Source: Trissonchulus latispiculum (taxonomy: Eukaryota > Nematoda > Enoplea > Enoplida > Ironidae). From it: a stretch of 64,000 bases of DNA. The translations under genes and the position numbers were made by a program. Of the stretch, positions 23,351-34,699 are shown piece after piece (the first letter of the stretch is position 1; each line of letters begins with the position of its first letter). The DNA is taken from the NCBI GenBank assembly GCA_030248195.1, contig JASAND010023284.1, forward strand, positions 1 through 64,000, in the 5' to 3' direction. A model generated the notes under the pieces. That model made no database searches, had not been told where the DNA came from, and worked only from the letters and a program-made list of their open reading frames with translations.

Positions 23351-24450
23351 TATAGTCAAGCGGGAAAAAAACCCACTTATCAGATTTTTGGCCAGAACTT
23401 TTTAATGGTTTGACATATCGAAATGCTGATTATACAGGTAGCTAGGCCTAGTCGTAAGCTTTCTTATGAGCTATAGAACACCTCTCTAGGGTGTGCCGTT
23501 AGCGAGAAAAATTGTCCCAAACTGGCGGGAAAAAAACCCAATGCGGGAAAAAACCCATATGCGGGAAAAAACCCACCCCAAAAAATTTTTGGCAAGTTGC
23601 CAGGAGCATTTCTAACCATTCCAAATAAAAGAGCGGGTTGTTTTTAGTACAACTGCATCAAAATATATTAGTTTTTGTACTAAAATTGAGGTCATATGGT
23701 CATTTGAAAATGTTGTATCTTTAACACATAAACATAGGCAAATTTTGGAAATTTTAAAAAATTGTTTATTTTCGGCATTTTAAGCATCCTATCGTGTAGA
23801 AAACGTGTTTTTCTTGTATTTAGAGCCAAACTAGACCCATTTTAAGGCAAAAATAAGCATTTTTGGTCAAAATTGAAATTTTGGCTTGAAATGGCACCGT
23901 GTCCGATTTAGACCCCCTGGACCACCCATAACAGTACGAACCCAGGTAAAACCTATACCAATTTAATCTATAGGCTCTATTAAACAAATGCATGTATTGA
24001 TTTGACCTTTCCGGTCAATGGTTAGAAAAAAATTTAATTTTGAAAAGTGGGTTTTTTTCCCGCCGTGGGTTTTTTTCCCGCCAACTCCAGGTCACCCCCA
24101 GGTCGCACCGGAGGGGTCAGAGCAGTGTGACATATATCACCATGAAGCGCAACAGATGCCCTACAGGTACATACAATCGGCTTTGGTCTAAGTCTTTCCA
24201 GTAGTTCAGGGTGGCCCGGCAAAGTTTGCCAAATTTCGGCACTTGGTCGGACCAAAATTTCCGAAAATTTCAAAGTCCCAAAAAATTTGCAGGGAAGCAG
24301 TGGGAGCTACCATAATACACCCTCCAGGGTTATTTTGGATGCTCTTCAAGATAGGCTATTAAAATCCTAGATAGCTCATATCGGTAAGCCCACACTGGGG
24401 GTGGGTTTTTTCCCGCATTGGCGAGTGGGTTTTTTTCCCGCTTGACTATA
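23351..24450. mobile_element. TATA-flanked element C (2-2-3-1 layout, reversed)
   Basis: TATAGTCAAGCGGG begins the element and CCCGCTTGACTATA ends it. The motif is GCGGG, about seven A, CCCAC. Read from the right, clusters of 2, 2, 3 and 1 lie at 24402-24443, 24046-24083, 23525-23577 and 23357-23376. There is no coding region. A diverged relative lies at 38427-39497. Confidence 0.85.
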
Positions 24451-27236
24451 TATAATAGCAAGGTTAACAAAAAAATCACCCCGAAAATTCGCAAAAAATC
24501 ACCCACCTACAGGTTTAGTAACAAGCCGCAGCTAGAAAATTTTTCGCGTGGTAATAGCCAGAGGTCCCAACCTTAACTTATTTAAGTTTGACCGCCGAGG
24601 CCCAACTCCTTCGACCAGGGTACCCAAAATAGTCGACCCACCCCAAAACCGACCCTCGGACAACTCCGGACCAAAATTGAAAATTCTGCTATTACTCACT
24701 ACTGACTTGGCTTAGCTAACCCATATTATACATGTAACATGTCCACACTCTGCACTATCTAGCATATATTGGATACCTTGCCATGACCCCTGGGATGGCC
24801 CACGGTGGGTGATTTTTTTGCGAACTTTTTCGCAAAAAAATTCGCCCACAACTTTTTGCAAAAAGGTGCGTGGTTGTTTCTACAGCAAAACTAACGCCAA
24901 ATTCGAGCTCTGCGACCCCGAAAACCTATATATATAGCACATGTTTTTAGTTACCTCAGACCTGTCTGACCCACTCACCGGCTGTTAGGCATGACCCCGA
25001 CTCTCCGGACCTAGGGAGTGGTCAGGATCACAAATGTGGGCTAAAGCTGCATGAAAACTAATGCTAAATTTGAATTCGACGCCCCGAAAAACCTACATAG
25101 GCGAGTTTTTAGGCTTCCTGGGCCTTTAAATAAAGTTTTTGACCAGTCACGTGACCCTGGCCAAGGTCACGTGACCCTGGGCCAAGTCACGTGACCAGTC
25201 CAGATGCGAAAATACTGCGCCAAATTGTTTGCGCTGTGCTTACTAGAGCAATAGAACACCAAATAAGTGGATCCCTAGCTTCCTGGAGTCATTAAACAGT
25301 GTTGAGAGAATTGCCCGAGGTAGCCACTTTGGACCCAGGGACCCAGAACCGAAATTCGAAGTTAAGCCCACCCAAACAAGACTTCGGGGTCCAAATTTTT
25401 TTACGCAATAACACTATGGACTATGCTCTATTTATGCATGAAAAGAAAATTTTCCTAGCTGTATCCTGAGATTAGATCCGTGGGTGAATTTTTTGCGAAC
25501 CCGTGATTTTTTGTGAATTTGTTAACAAAAAAATCACAAAATTTTTTATTACTCTCGCTATACAAGAGCTATCGGCATGAAATTTGCAGCATATATAGAG
25601 GGGGTCATTACCAGTTGATACATACCAAAATGGTTGATACAAGCAAAAATTTGGTGGTGCTGCGGTTGCTAGTCGTCTGCACCAGCTCATCGTGCTCATA
25701 TGGGAGAGCGAGGAACTGCCCCATGGGTGGAATACTTCTATCGTTATCCCACTGCACAAGAAAGGCTCCAGGTCCGACTGCTCCAAATACCGCGGGATTT
25801 CTTTGCTGTGCTCTGCTTACAAAGTACTGGAGTTTGTAATCCTGCAAAGGCTGGGAAGATCGTATGAACGGGTACTTCGTGAAAATCAAACCGGCTTCCG
25901 ACCCAACCGAAGTTGTGTGGACCAGATATTTTCTTTACGCCGCATTTTGGAGTTACGCTACGAGTACGGAAGGCCCACCTTGATTGGATTCATAGATTTC
26001 AAATCAGCATTTGACTCTGGTGACAGATCTGGGCTATTGTCTATTTTGGAAGCGGATGGTGTACCCAGCAAGCTCTGCAATCTGGTGAAAATGCTGTATG
26101 CGAACACTACCGTATCCGTGCGTGCTTGTGGGCTGTTATCAGACAGTTTTTCCATCAAAACGGGAGTTCGACAGGGCGCTCCCCTCTCTCCATTACTATT
26201 TAACTGTCTGGTAGATTGGGTAATGCGAACCGCCTTGGCTGAGGCAGGGCAGGATGCAAGCTTTGTTCACGGCACTGATATTTCAGACCTTGACTATGCT
26301 GACGATAGCGATACTGGCCGACTCCGAGGATAAACTTCAGCGCCTGTTTGACGCTGTCGCCGGCACTGCCACTAGAGTTGGCCTCAACATCAACATCAGG
26401 AAAACGAAAGTCTTGTACAGCCGCTGCCTCCCGCCTACTATTCTAATAAACGGTGAGCAACTGGAAAATGTGGATGCCTTCCGATACCTTGGGTCGGAAA
26501 TATCCAACAACGGATCCATCACTAATGAGATCCGCTACAGGATAGCGAGATCTCGGGCAGCTTTCACATCCTTGGAGGAAAAATTATGGCGGAAGCACGA
26601 CATATCACTAACAATCAAGATAAAAGTCTTTGATGCAGCGGTAATGTCAGTGCTGCTTTAGGGTTGCGAGACTTGGCCCCTACAGCAGTCTGACGTTGCC
26701 CTCCTCTCTGGCTTCGAAATGCGCTGTCTTCGCCGTATTCTACGAATTGACAATATTGCCCATGTCACAAACGCTGCCATCCGTGAAAGACTAAGACGAC
26801 CTACAATGGAGATGGCTATAAGACGGAGGCGCTTAAAATATCTGGGACATGTGCTGCGTATGCCGCTGTCTCGATTTCCCAACAGTACCATCTCTTTCGC
26901 CCCTCCAGTAGAATGGCGGAGACCAAGGGGTGGCGTCCGCCAAACATGGATGCGGGTGGTGCAGAAGGATCTTCACTGGCTATCTGGAATTTACGGACGA
27001 CCTTGGCACAATGACTGGCTTGGCATCTGCCGGACACTGGCTGCTGATAGATGCCAGTGGCGCATGATTGTCTGTCAGTCGTTCCTTGGATGCCTAATTG
27101 GATACCAGCAATACATCGGACACGATGTGGCTGAATAAGCAAGTAAGCAACATATACCAAAATTATTTCGATCGGACTTCATTTGCGAAAATGGCAGCAA
27201 AAATTCGATTTTTGATTTTTTTATTAACCTTGCTAT
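24451..27236. mobile_element. TATA-flanked element D, interrupted by an RTE-like insertion
   Basis: TATAATAGCAAGGTTAAC begins the element and TTAACCTTGCTATA ends it. The motif alternates GTTAAC or TTCGC with about seven A and TCACC. Clusters of 2, 2 and 3 lie at 24463-24507, 24806-24850 and 25482-25541, and a single motif at 27208-27224. Removing the retrotransposon (25632-27150) leaves about 1.26 kb, the same size as elements A and B. Confidence 0.8.
25632..27150 (+). pseudogene. 5'-truncated RTE-like non-LTR retrotransposon (reverse transcriptase, broken)
   Basis: Only the reverse transcriptase and C-terminal part of a non-LTR polyprotein remain. In frame from about 25650 are WNTSIVIPLHKKG, KYRGISLL, TGFRPNRSCVDQIF, the palm motif FIDFKSAFDS, RQGAPLSPLLFNCL and the catalytic YADD box near 26300. 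The frame breaks right after YADD, which is best explained by a 2-base loss near 26312. It then continues through LNINIRKTKVL and RYLGSEI to a TAG near 26659, and goes on to 27138 with RCLRRILRI and KYLGHVLR. The endonuclease is missing. ATACCAAAAT stands on both sides (25622-25631 and 27154-27163), a target duplication. The 3' end repeats AAGCAAGTAAGCAA. It is inactive and sits inside element D. The RTE-type assignment rests on motif style. Confidence 0.85.
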
Positions 27237-27450
27237 AGTAGTTTATCTCTCTAGGCCCTGTCCTTATGGGGAAATTAAAATTTCTCGCTTCGGGAAAAAA
27301 CCCAATGCGGGATAACCCCATCGGCGAGAAAAAACGCACCCGGATATGTTTTTGCTGGAAGCGGGTTGTTTTTAGTAGATCTACATCGAAAAATACCAAC
27401 ATTTGTGAAAAATTTCAGGAAAAATTTACTTTGAAAATTTTGAATGTTTA
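27237..27450. mobile_element. Older element C' (second part)
   Basis: After element D ends, the sequence matches element C from the point where C' broke off: TATCTCTCTAGG, the triple motif CGGGAAAAAACCCAATGCGGG at 27293-27340, then GCGGGTTGTTTTTAGTA. It is lost at a (TA)n tract near 27455, and the right half of C' is not found. Confidence 0.7.
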
Positions 27451-27689
27451 ACACGTACGTATACGTATATATATATATATATATACAAGTAACAAAAATG
27501 CTCCGCACAAAAGAGGATAATATGTGTGTGTTGGCTGTATCGTATATATATATCCTTTAAATATCCTTTAAATATATAATAAATATAAATAGGTATATAT
27601 ATATATATATATATCCTTTAAATTCCGGTTGAAGAAGTAAAGACAAAAGTTTCATGGGCACGTGACGTTATTTGGCACAGCAAATATTG

Positions 27690-28215
27690 GTGGATGGTTC
27701 CATGTCAAAAGTTGCTCAGCTCACTTAGGGCTTTTATTTGATACCAAATTTGACCACTTTTGAAAACTTTCATTTTTGACCGAAAATCGCCTAAGTCCCC
27801 ACCCCACCCCACCACAGCACTCTACAGCCACTTTGAGCATGCAGTTCTATGACATAAGTTGCTCAGCTCGCTTAGGGCTTTCATTTGGTACCAAATTTGA
27901 CCACTTTTGAAAACTTTCATTTTGACCGAAAATCGCCTAAGTCCCCACCCCACCCCACCACAGCACTCAACAGCCACTTTGAGCATGCAGTTCTATGACA
28001 AAAGTTGCTCAGCTCGCTTAGGGCTTTCATTTGGTACCAAATTTGACCACTTTTGAAAACTTGCATTTTTGACCGAAAATCGCCAAGTCCCCACCCCACA
28101 ACACCACAGCACTCTACAGCCACTTTGAGCATGCAGTTCTATGACAAAAGTTGCTCAGCTCGCTTAGGGCTTTCATTTGGTACCAAATTTGACCACTTTT
28201 GAAAAATTTTATTTT
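27690..28215. repeat. Minisatellite in left arm of FB3, ~141-bp unit, 4 copies
   Basis: Units run from GTTGCTCAGCTCGCTTAGG through TTTGACCACTTTTGAAAAC to a C-rich CCCCACCCCACCACAGC. An 80-base part resembles the 841-2520 array. Confidence 0.85.
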
Positions 28216-28239
28216 CGACCACTTGACCCCCCACCCGAC

Positions 28240-28625
28240 TGACCCTTCAAACGGCAAAGTGGAACCAGCCCAGCAAAATCGGTACGTCGGACGGCAAAAC
28301 GGATACCGGGAATGAGCTGGGCGCACCAGAAAACCCCTATAGACAAAGTTTTGAGAGGCCAGGTAGAGACTACTATGGACCTCCAGGAAGCGGTTTCCGA
28401 CATGACCCTCCAGACGGCAAAGTGGAACCAGCACAGCAAGATGGATGAGTCCTACGGCAAAAAGGACACCGGGAATGAGCTGGGCGCACCAGAAAACCCC
28501 TATAGACAAAGTTTTGAGAGGCCAGGTAAAGCCTACTATGGACCTCCAGGAAGCGGTTTCCGACTTGACCCTCCCGACGGCAAAGTGGAGCCAGCCCAGC
28601 AAGATGGGTGGGTCTGACGGTAAAA
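28240..28625. repeat. Second tandem unit in left arm of FB3
   Basis: About two and a half copies of a ~160-bp unit carry GACGGCAAAGTGGAACCAGC, GAATGAGCTGGGCGCACC and CCCCTATAGACAAAGTTTTG. The inverted set is at 30210-30600. A fragment lies at 35020-35130. Confidence 0.8.
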
Positions 28626-29014
28626 CTGACTGCGGGAATCGATTCTCCGTGCCAGAAAACCATCGTATGGAAGATTTGAGCGTTCAAAGTTAAATAGATA
28701 GCGAGAAATTTCGATTTTTCATTTTTCGAATTTTCGCCATTTTTGACGGGCCACTGTGGTCGCTAGGGAAGTGATAGAGAAACGCAACCTGGACCGTTAG
28801 TTAGTTCAATATATGTAATTTCTGAATATAAAAAGAAATCAGCTCCAGCTCGTAACGTTCGACCTGAGCGACGACCACAAAAATGGTCACTTTTCGCTAT
28901 GAGCCGACTTTGCGGCGCCACTGCGGCGCTGTGGCGCAGCTGCGGCGCAAAAAAAGTTGTGATTCTTAAATTCTTTAGAGGGTACTACTAGACCCCATAG
29001 CCCTTTAGGTTGGC

Positions 29015-29815
29015 TCACCGCTGCAGATCACGTGAAAGCGGCGAACATTATGTACAATACAACCATCAAATAGGAGAAACCGGAAAAAAAACATCGCCGC
29101 CATAACCGGTCCGGGGCGCAACTTTTTAACGGTAAGTGATACGGGGCTGAAACTTCACAGACATACTAAACTCGATGTGCTCTACAATTTGCGCATGAAA
29201 TCTGCGCAGGATCTGCGCAGGATTTTGCGAAGCTTCTGCGCAGCTTATTTTACACTGTCTCCAGCCACTTTTCACACATATTATAGGGGTCGCTGCCGCG
29301 CCTATTATATATATATGTATATACATATATATATATATACCCCTACGTTATGAAAGCAAACTAAAATTTGTAAATTCCCGTGTATAAGCCGTTCGCCGCC
29401 TTAAAATATACTGAAGGCGTGAGTACATATATATACGTATTACAACGGAAAGTAAAATAGAATACCTTGATGATACAGAAGTTCTGTCACAGAACTGACG
29501 TACGTAATAAAGCAGCACAGAAATATAAGTGCGCCGCAAGCGAAATTTTTAAAAATTTGTGAACTGTATTAAAATTATCCTTAATTTTCAGGCTCAAAGG
29601 ATCCAGCATATAGGGAGCTGAAAAAGTGGGTCAGGGTAGCCCGGAATGTAAACAGGAAAAGGCCCAATCTATAAAAAGCTTTCCCGCCCCCCTGGATCCG
29701 CCACTTACTGTTCTGCGTGAGAGGCATAGGTTTTTCAGTGGCTGGGCGAAGATGGGGATCTATTGTTGTTGCCCTCTCCGGTAGCCGCGTTCAATAAAGA
29801 ATCGACAAGTGCAGC
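29015..29815. other. Centre (loop) of FB3
   Basis: This part is not repeated in the arms. It contains a weak GC hairpin near 29280, (TA) tracts and a GGATCCGCCACTTA-type sequence near 29693. No protein family is recognised. Confidence 0.6.
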
Positions 29816-30604
29816 CCAACCTAAAGGGCTATGGGGTCTAGTAGTACCCTCTAAAGAATTTAAGAATCACAACTTTTTTTGCGCCGCAGCTGCGCCACAG
29901 CGCCGCAGTGGCGCCGCAAAGTCGGCTCATAGCGAAAAGTGACCATTTTTGTGGTCGTCGCTCAGGTCGAACGTTACGAGCTGGAGCTGATTTCTTTTTA
30001 TATTCAGAAATTACATATATTGAACTAACTAACGGTCCAGGTTGCGTTTCTCTATCACTTCCCTAGCGACCACAGTGGCCCGTCAAAGATGGCGAAAATT
30101 CGAAAAATGAAAAATCGAAATTTCTCGCTATCTATTTAACTTTGAACGCTCAAATCTTCCATACAATGGTTTTCTGGCACGGAGAATCGATTCCCGCAGT
30201 CAGTTTTACCGTCAGACCCACCCATCTTGCTGTGCTGGTTCCACTTTGCCGTCTGGAGGGTCAAGTCGGAAACCGCTTCCTGGAGGTCCATAGTAGGCTT
30301 TACCTGGCCTCTCAAAACTTTGTCTATAGGGGTTTTCTGGTGCGCCCAGCTCATTCCCGGTGTCCTTTTTGCCGTAGGACTCATCCATCTTGCTGTGCTG
30401 GTTCCACTTTGCCGTCTGGAGGGTCATGTCGGAAACCGCTTCCTGGAGGTCCATAGTAGGCTCTACCTGGCCTCTCAAAACTTGTCTATAGGGGTTTTCT
30501 GGTGTGCCCAGCTCATTCCCGGTATCCGTTTTGCCGTCAGACGTACCTATTTTGCTGGGCTGGTTCCACTTTGCCGTTTGAAGGGTCAGTCGGGTGGGGG
30601 GTCA

Positions 30605-30965
30605 AGTGGTCGAAAATAAAATTTTTCAAAAGTGGTCAAATTTGGTACCAAATGAAATCGCTAAGCGAGCTGAGCAACTTTTGTCATAGAACTGCACGCT
30701 CAAAGTGGCTGTAGAGTGCTGTGGTGGGGTGGGGTGGGGACTTAGGCGATTTTCGGTCAAAAATGAAAGTTTTCAAAAGTGGTCAAATTTGGTACCAAAT
30801 GAAAGCCCGCATCGAACTGAGCAACTTTTGTCATAGAACAGCATGCTCAAAGTGGCTGTAGAGTGCTGTGGTGGGGTGGGGTTGGGACTTAGGCGATTTT
30901 CGGTCAAAAATGAAAGCTTTCAAAAGTGGTCAAATTTGGTATCAAATGAAAGCCCTAAGTGAGCT
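30605..30965. repeat. Minisatellite in right arm of FB3, 3 copies
   Basis: This is the inverted counterpart of 27690-28215, one unit shorter. Confidence 0.85.
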
Positions 30966-31184
30966 GAGCAACTTTTGACATGGAACCATCCACCAATATT
31001 TGCTGTGCCAAATAACGTCACGTGCCCATGAAACTTTTGTCTTTACTTCTTCAACCGGAATTTAAAGGATATATATACCTATTTATATTTATTATATATT
31101 TAAAGGATATTTAAAGGATATATATACGATACAGCCAACACACACATATTATCCTCTTTTGTGCGGAGCATTCTTGTTACTTGT

Positions 31185-31386
31185 ATATATATATACAAGT
31201 TACAAAAATGCTCTGCACAAAGCAGGATAACATGTGTGTGATGGCCTGTGTCTATCCCTAAAATTGATAAAATAAAGACAAAAATGTACATATTGGCAGT
31301 CTCTTACGATTATGGAGAAGCCACGCGATAATAGTATAAATGTAAAACAGATGGTACGTTTGACGCGCAACTAATTATTTCACGCA

Positions 31387-31461
<75 letters not shown>

Positions 31462-31690
31462 ACAACAAGTTTGGGTGGATGGCTCTATGACGGAAGTTGA
31501 TTAGTTCGCTTAGGGTTTTCATTTGATGCCAAAGTTCACCACTTTTGAAAAATTTCATTTTTGACCCAAAACCGCCTAAGTCCCCACCCCACCCCACCAC
31601 AGCACTCTACAGCCACTTTGATGTTAAGTTGTTTGAAAAAGTTTGATGTTAAGCTGCAGAGAAGCCAGAAATTTTGTCTGGTTTTTAAAG
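31185..31690. repeat. Partial foldback tip, (TA)n tract and one minisatellite unit
   Basis: ACAAGTTACAAAAATGCTCTG at 31196 is another foldback tip like that of FB3, but no inverted partner is found. A (TA)n tract of about 36 repeats lies at 31388-31459. One isolated minisatellite unit of the FB3 type follows at about 31490-31620. Confidence 0.6.
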
Positions 31691-31730
31691 CATATTATGT
31701 AGGGGCGCGATAGCGCCCCTACATAATATG
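31691..31730. other. GC hairpin closing the right minisatellite element
   Basis: The 18-bp arms are identical to those at 3252-3291, with loop GATA. It stands at the outer end of the inverted tail copy. Confidence 0.85.
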
Positions 31731-32440
31731 GGTGTAAAGGCGTCTGCGCGGCCCCCTGGAGACCGTGTTGGCCTGGTGCCAGCTAATTAGAGGTTCGGGA
31801 GGGGTAAAAATGTTACCATCGTAAAGTACTCGAGTAGTACTACAAGTATCACCATACTTTTGGTTCGAATTCCAAACTTCAAATTTTTGCACTTGGCAAC
31901 AGTTAGTTTGCGTTTGCTTTTTTTCTAGGTGAATAACGCTTTTCGGAAGTGCATTTTCTAGCGAAGTGTTGGAACGTTGTGGGCATTTTGGTGCAATACT
32001 ACTGTTATATGTTGGTAGACAGTATCCCCCATGCTACCTTTTTTTGGTCATTTTGGCACCTGGCCAATTTTGGCTCTGTGCCAAGGCCCCAAAGTCGGAC
32101 TTTCGCTATTTTGGCACTTCGGTTGTGGTGGACTTTTTTTCACAGGCTAGCAGCTAGATCGGTTTGGTTTATTTTATTTGAATATTTCGGCCAATGCACA
32201 CAAAGTAACGAGGGGGATTTTTAATTTCGCTCTGTAGCTTTCAGGAGATAGGCCCAAACTTTGCATTTTTTCACCTGTTTTGGCGAAAAGTTTCTAAGTC
32301 CCACTTTTACTAGAAATGGCCTAAAAGTCACTAAAAATGGCGTTTTTCGGCCTTGGGGTGGTACCCATTTATAGTAAATCGGGGTCGCTGAAAACGATGA
32401 GCATACTGCTGAGGTCGGTGGATGTGATCCCTGACCCACA
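31731..32440. mobile_element. Tail of minisatellite element, right copy (inverted)
   Basis: This matches 2521-3250 in reverse. It shows GGTGTAAAGGCGTCTGCGCG next to the hairpin and CCATTTATAGTAAATCGGGG with CGATGAGCATACTGC next to the array. Differences are scattered substitutions and short indels. Confidence 0.75.
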
Positions 32441-33480
32441 GGGCTTGCGGGTCGGGGGTCAGGTGGGGGTCAAAAACGAAAGTCTTCAAAGGTGGTCATG
32501 TTTGGTATCAAATGAAAGCCCTTGGCGAGGCGATCAACTTTTGTCATTATGCCACCCACAAAAAGTGGCCCCAACGACCTGTGGGTGGGTGCCCCAACCC
32601 CAGTGGGTCCGGTGTGGGTCAAGAATGAAAGTCTTCAAAGGTGGTCATGTTTGGTATCAAATGAAAGCCCTTGGCGAAGCGATCAACTTTTGTCATTATG
32701 CCACCCACAAAAAGTGGCCCCACCGACCTGTGGGTGGGTGCCCCACCCCCAGTGGGTCTGGCGGTGGTCAAAAATGAAAGTCTTCAAAACTGGTCAGGTT
32801 TGGTATCAAATGAAAGCCCTTGGCGAGACGAACAACTTTTGTCATTGTACCACCCACAAAAAGTGGCTCCATCGGCCTGTGGGTGGGTGCCCCACCCCCA
32901 GTGGGTCTGGCGTGGTCAAAAATGAAAGTTTTCAAAACTGATCAAGTTTGGTATCAAATGAAAGCCCTTGGCGAGACGAACAACTTTTGTCATTGTACCA
33001 CCCACAAAAAGTGGCTCCATCGGCCTGTGGGTGGGTGCCCCACCCCCAGTGGGTCTGGCGGTGGTCAAAAATGAAAGTCTTCAAAACTGGTCAAGTTTGG
33101 TATCAAATGAAAGCCCTTGGCGAGACGAACAACTTTTGTCATTGTACCACCCACAAAAAGTGGCTCCATCGGCCTGTGGGTGGGTGCTCCACCCCCAGTG
33201 GGTCCGGCGGTGGTCAAAAATGAAAGTCTTCAAAACTGGTCAAGTTTGGTATCAAATGAAAGCCCTTGGCGAGACGAACAACTTTTGTCATTGTACCACC
33301 CACGAAAAGTGGCTCCATCGGCCTGTGGGTGGGTGCCCCACCCCCAGTGGGCTGGCGGTGGTCAAAAATGAAAGTCTTCAAAGGTGGTCAAGTTTGGTAT
33401 CAAATGAAAGCCATGGGCGAGACGAACAACTTTTGTCATTGCGCCACCCACGAAAAGTGGCCCCATAGTCCTGTGTACTG
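32441..33480. repeat. Minisatellite array, 149-bp unit, 7 copies
   Basis: The landmark GGTATCAAATGAAAGCC recurs every 149-150 bases from 32503 to 33399. This is the same unit as 841-2520, on the other strand and more uniform. Long overlapping frames are repeat translations. Confidence 0.9.
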
Positions 33481-33812
33481 TAAATACGCTGCGGGATGAT
33501 CGGCTCCTTCTTAACTCATTATATATATAATCTCACTGGAAACGCATCCATCATGAAGCCGGAAAATTAAGCTATGCCAACCAATTAATCTAGTTAAGTT
33601 AAACACGAGAAATTTTGAAAATTTCGTTTTCTGATTTTTTCATCGCTAAATTTGGTACCAAAAGGGGATCCACTTTTTTGGTGGGGAAGTTCGTTCATGG
33701 AGGCCTTCCCTTGCCAATTCTCCCTCGGCCTCGACATACGAGCTAATCTTTTCTTAAGCCAATGTTTAACAATATTGGAATATTGTCAGAGAATCTTTAA
33801 AGTGCTAAGAGG
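33481..33812. other. No gene; fragment of a G-run MITE
   Basis: TTTGGTACCAAAAGGGG followed by CCACTTTTTTGGTGGGG near 33650-33685 resembles the interior of the CTGGGCTTATTCTAG MITEs. No ends are present. Confidence 0.45.
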
Positions 33813-34632
33813 ACAAGAAATTAAAATGCTCCTCCGGAGCATGGAAAAGTAATATATATGGGTGGATGGGGTGAGGTTGCGAAATCAAGAGAGGACTAGC
33901 TTTGAAAACGCTTAATATGGGCTAGGTTCTAAAAGAAAGGAGGACTAGGTTGTGGGCGAACTAATATATATGGGCACAGCGTCGCCGAACAACCCATATT
34001 CGCGGGCTTGCACGCTTCGCTTCAGTGGTTGTCACATATAGAACGGTCAACATTAGAGTAAAAATGTTGAATAGGTAATCTGCGAGAACGTAGTAGTTTG
34101 CCTGGTCTGTTTTAGGCTAGCCATATATATATATATATATACGTATATATACCTTAAATTTAGTTGGACTATGACAAGTATCGGACAAAAAGATAGGGAT
34201 GTGACGGTAAAACCATTGGTTCAATCCGGCAGGGTTGAAGTCAATTACAATCACTATGAAATTATTCTTTAAATATGCTGTCTGTATAAATGCATAAAAT
34301 GAACACTAGTAAGCTTAGACTTGCTCGAAGGAAAAGTCTGACTATAATGCATGGAAGTACGAATATTCGGATATAGATATCATCTAATTTTGGAGCTATA
34401 ATTTAAAGTCTAGAAATCGATATAGATGAATGTATAATATTTACAGCCCGCGAATATGGGTTGTTCGGCGACGCTGTGCCCATATTAGTTCGCCCACAAC
34501 CTAGTCCTCCTTTCTTTTAGAACCTAGCCCATATTAAGCGTTTTCAAAGCTAGTCCTCTCTTGATTTCGCAACCTCACCCCATCCACCCATATTACTTTT
34601 CCATGCTCCGGAGGAGCATTTTAATTTCTTGT
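33813..34632. mobile_element. Foldback element FB4 (FB1 family)
   Basis: Arms at about 33813-34015 and 34445-34632 are near-perfect inverted copies. The tips are ACAAGAAATTAAAATGCTCC and its complement. The arms align with those of FB1 (CGGAGCATGGAAAAGTAATA, GAGGACTAGG, GGGCACAGC). The centre is AT-rich, with a (TA)n tract at 34122-34141 and no gene. Confidence 0.85.
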
Positions 34633-34699
34633 GATTAGACTGTGCGCAAACGTGGACAAAGTGATCATCAATTTTGGATAGACCGAACGATCCCTCTTA

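Larger units (their letters stand above)
27485..31184. mobile_element. Giant foldback element FB3, 3.7 kb
   Basis: Two inverted arms of about 1.4-1.5 kb (27485-29014 and about 29816-31184) flank an 800-bp centre. The tips read ACAAGTAACAAAAATGCTCC and its complement, and both are embedded in (TA)n. Each arm holds a ~140-bp minisatellite, a second tandem unit of about 150-160 bp, and a GC-rich block near the loop. The arms look nearly identical apart from copy number (four units left, three right). Mirror-image frames on the two strands are repeat translations, not genes. Confidence 0.85.

Noticed and set aside
28114..30619. Mirror-image frames of 70-160 codons on opposite strands
   Set aside because: They are repeat translations within the two arms of FB3.
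32337..33499. A set of overlapping frames up to 166 codons
   Set aside because: They are translations of the 149-bp minisatellite.
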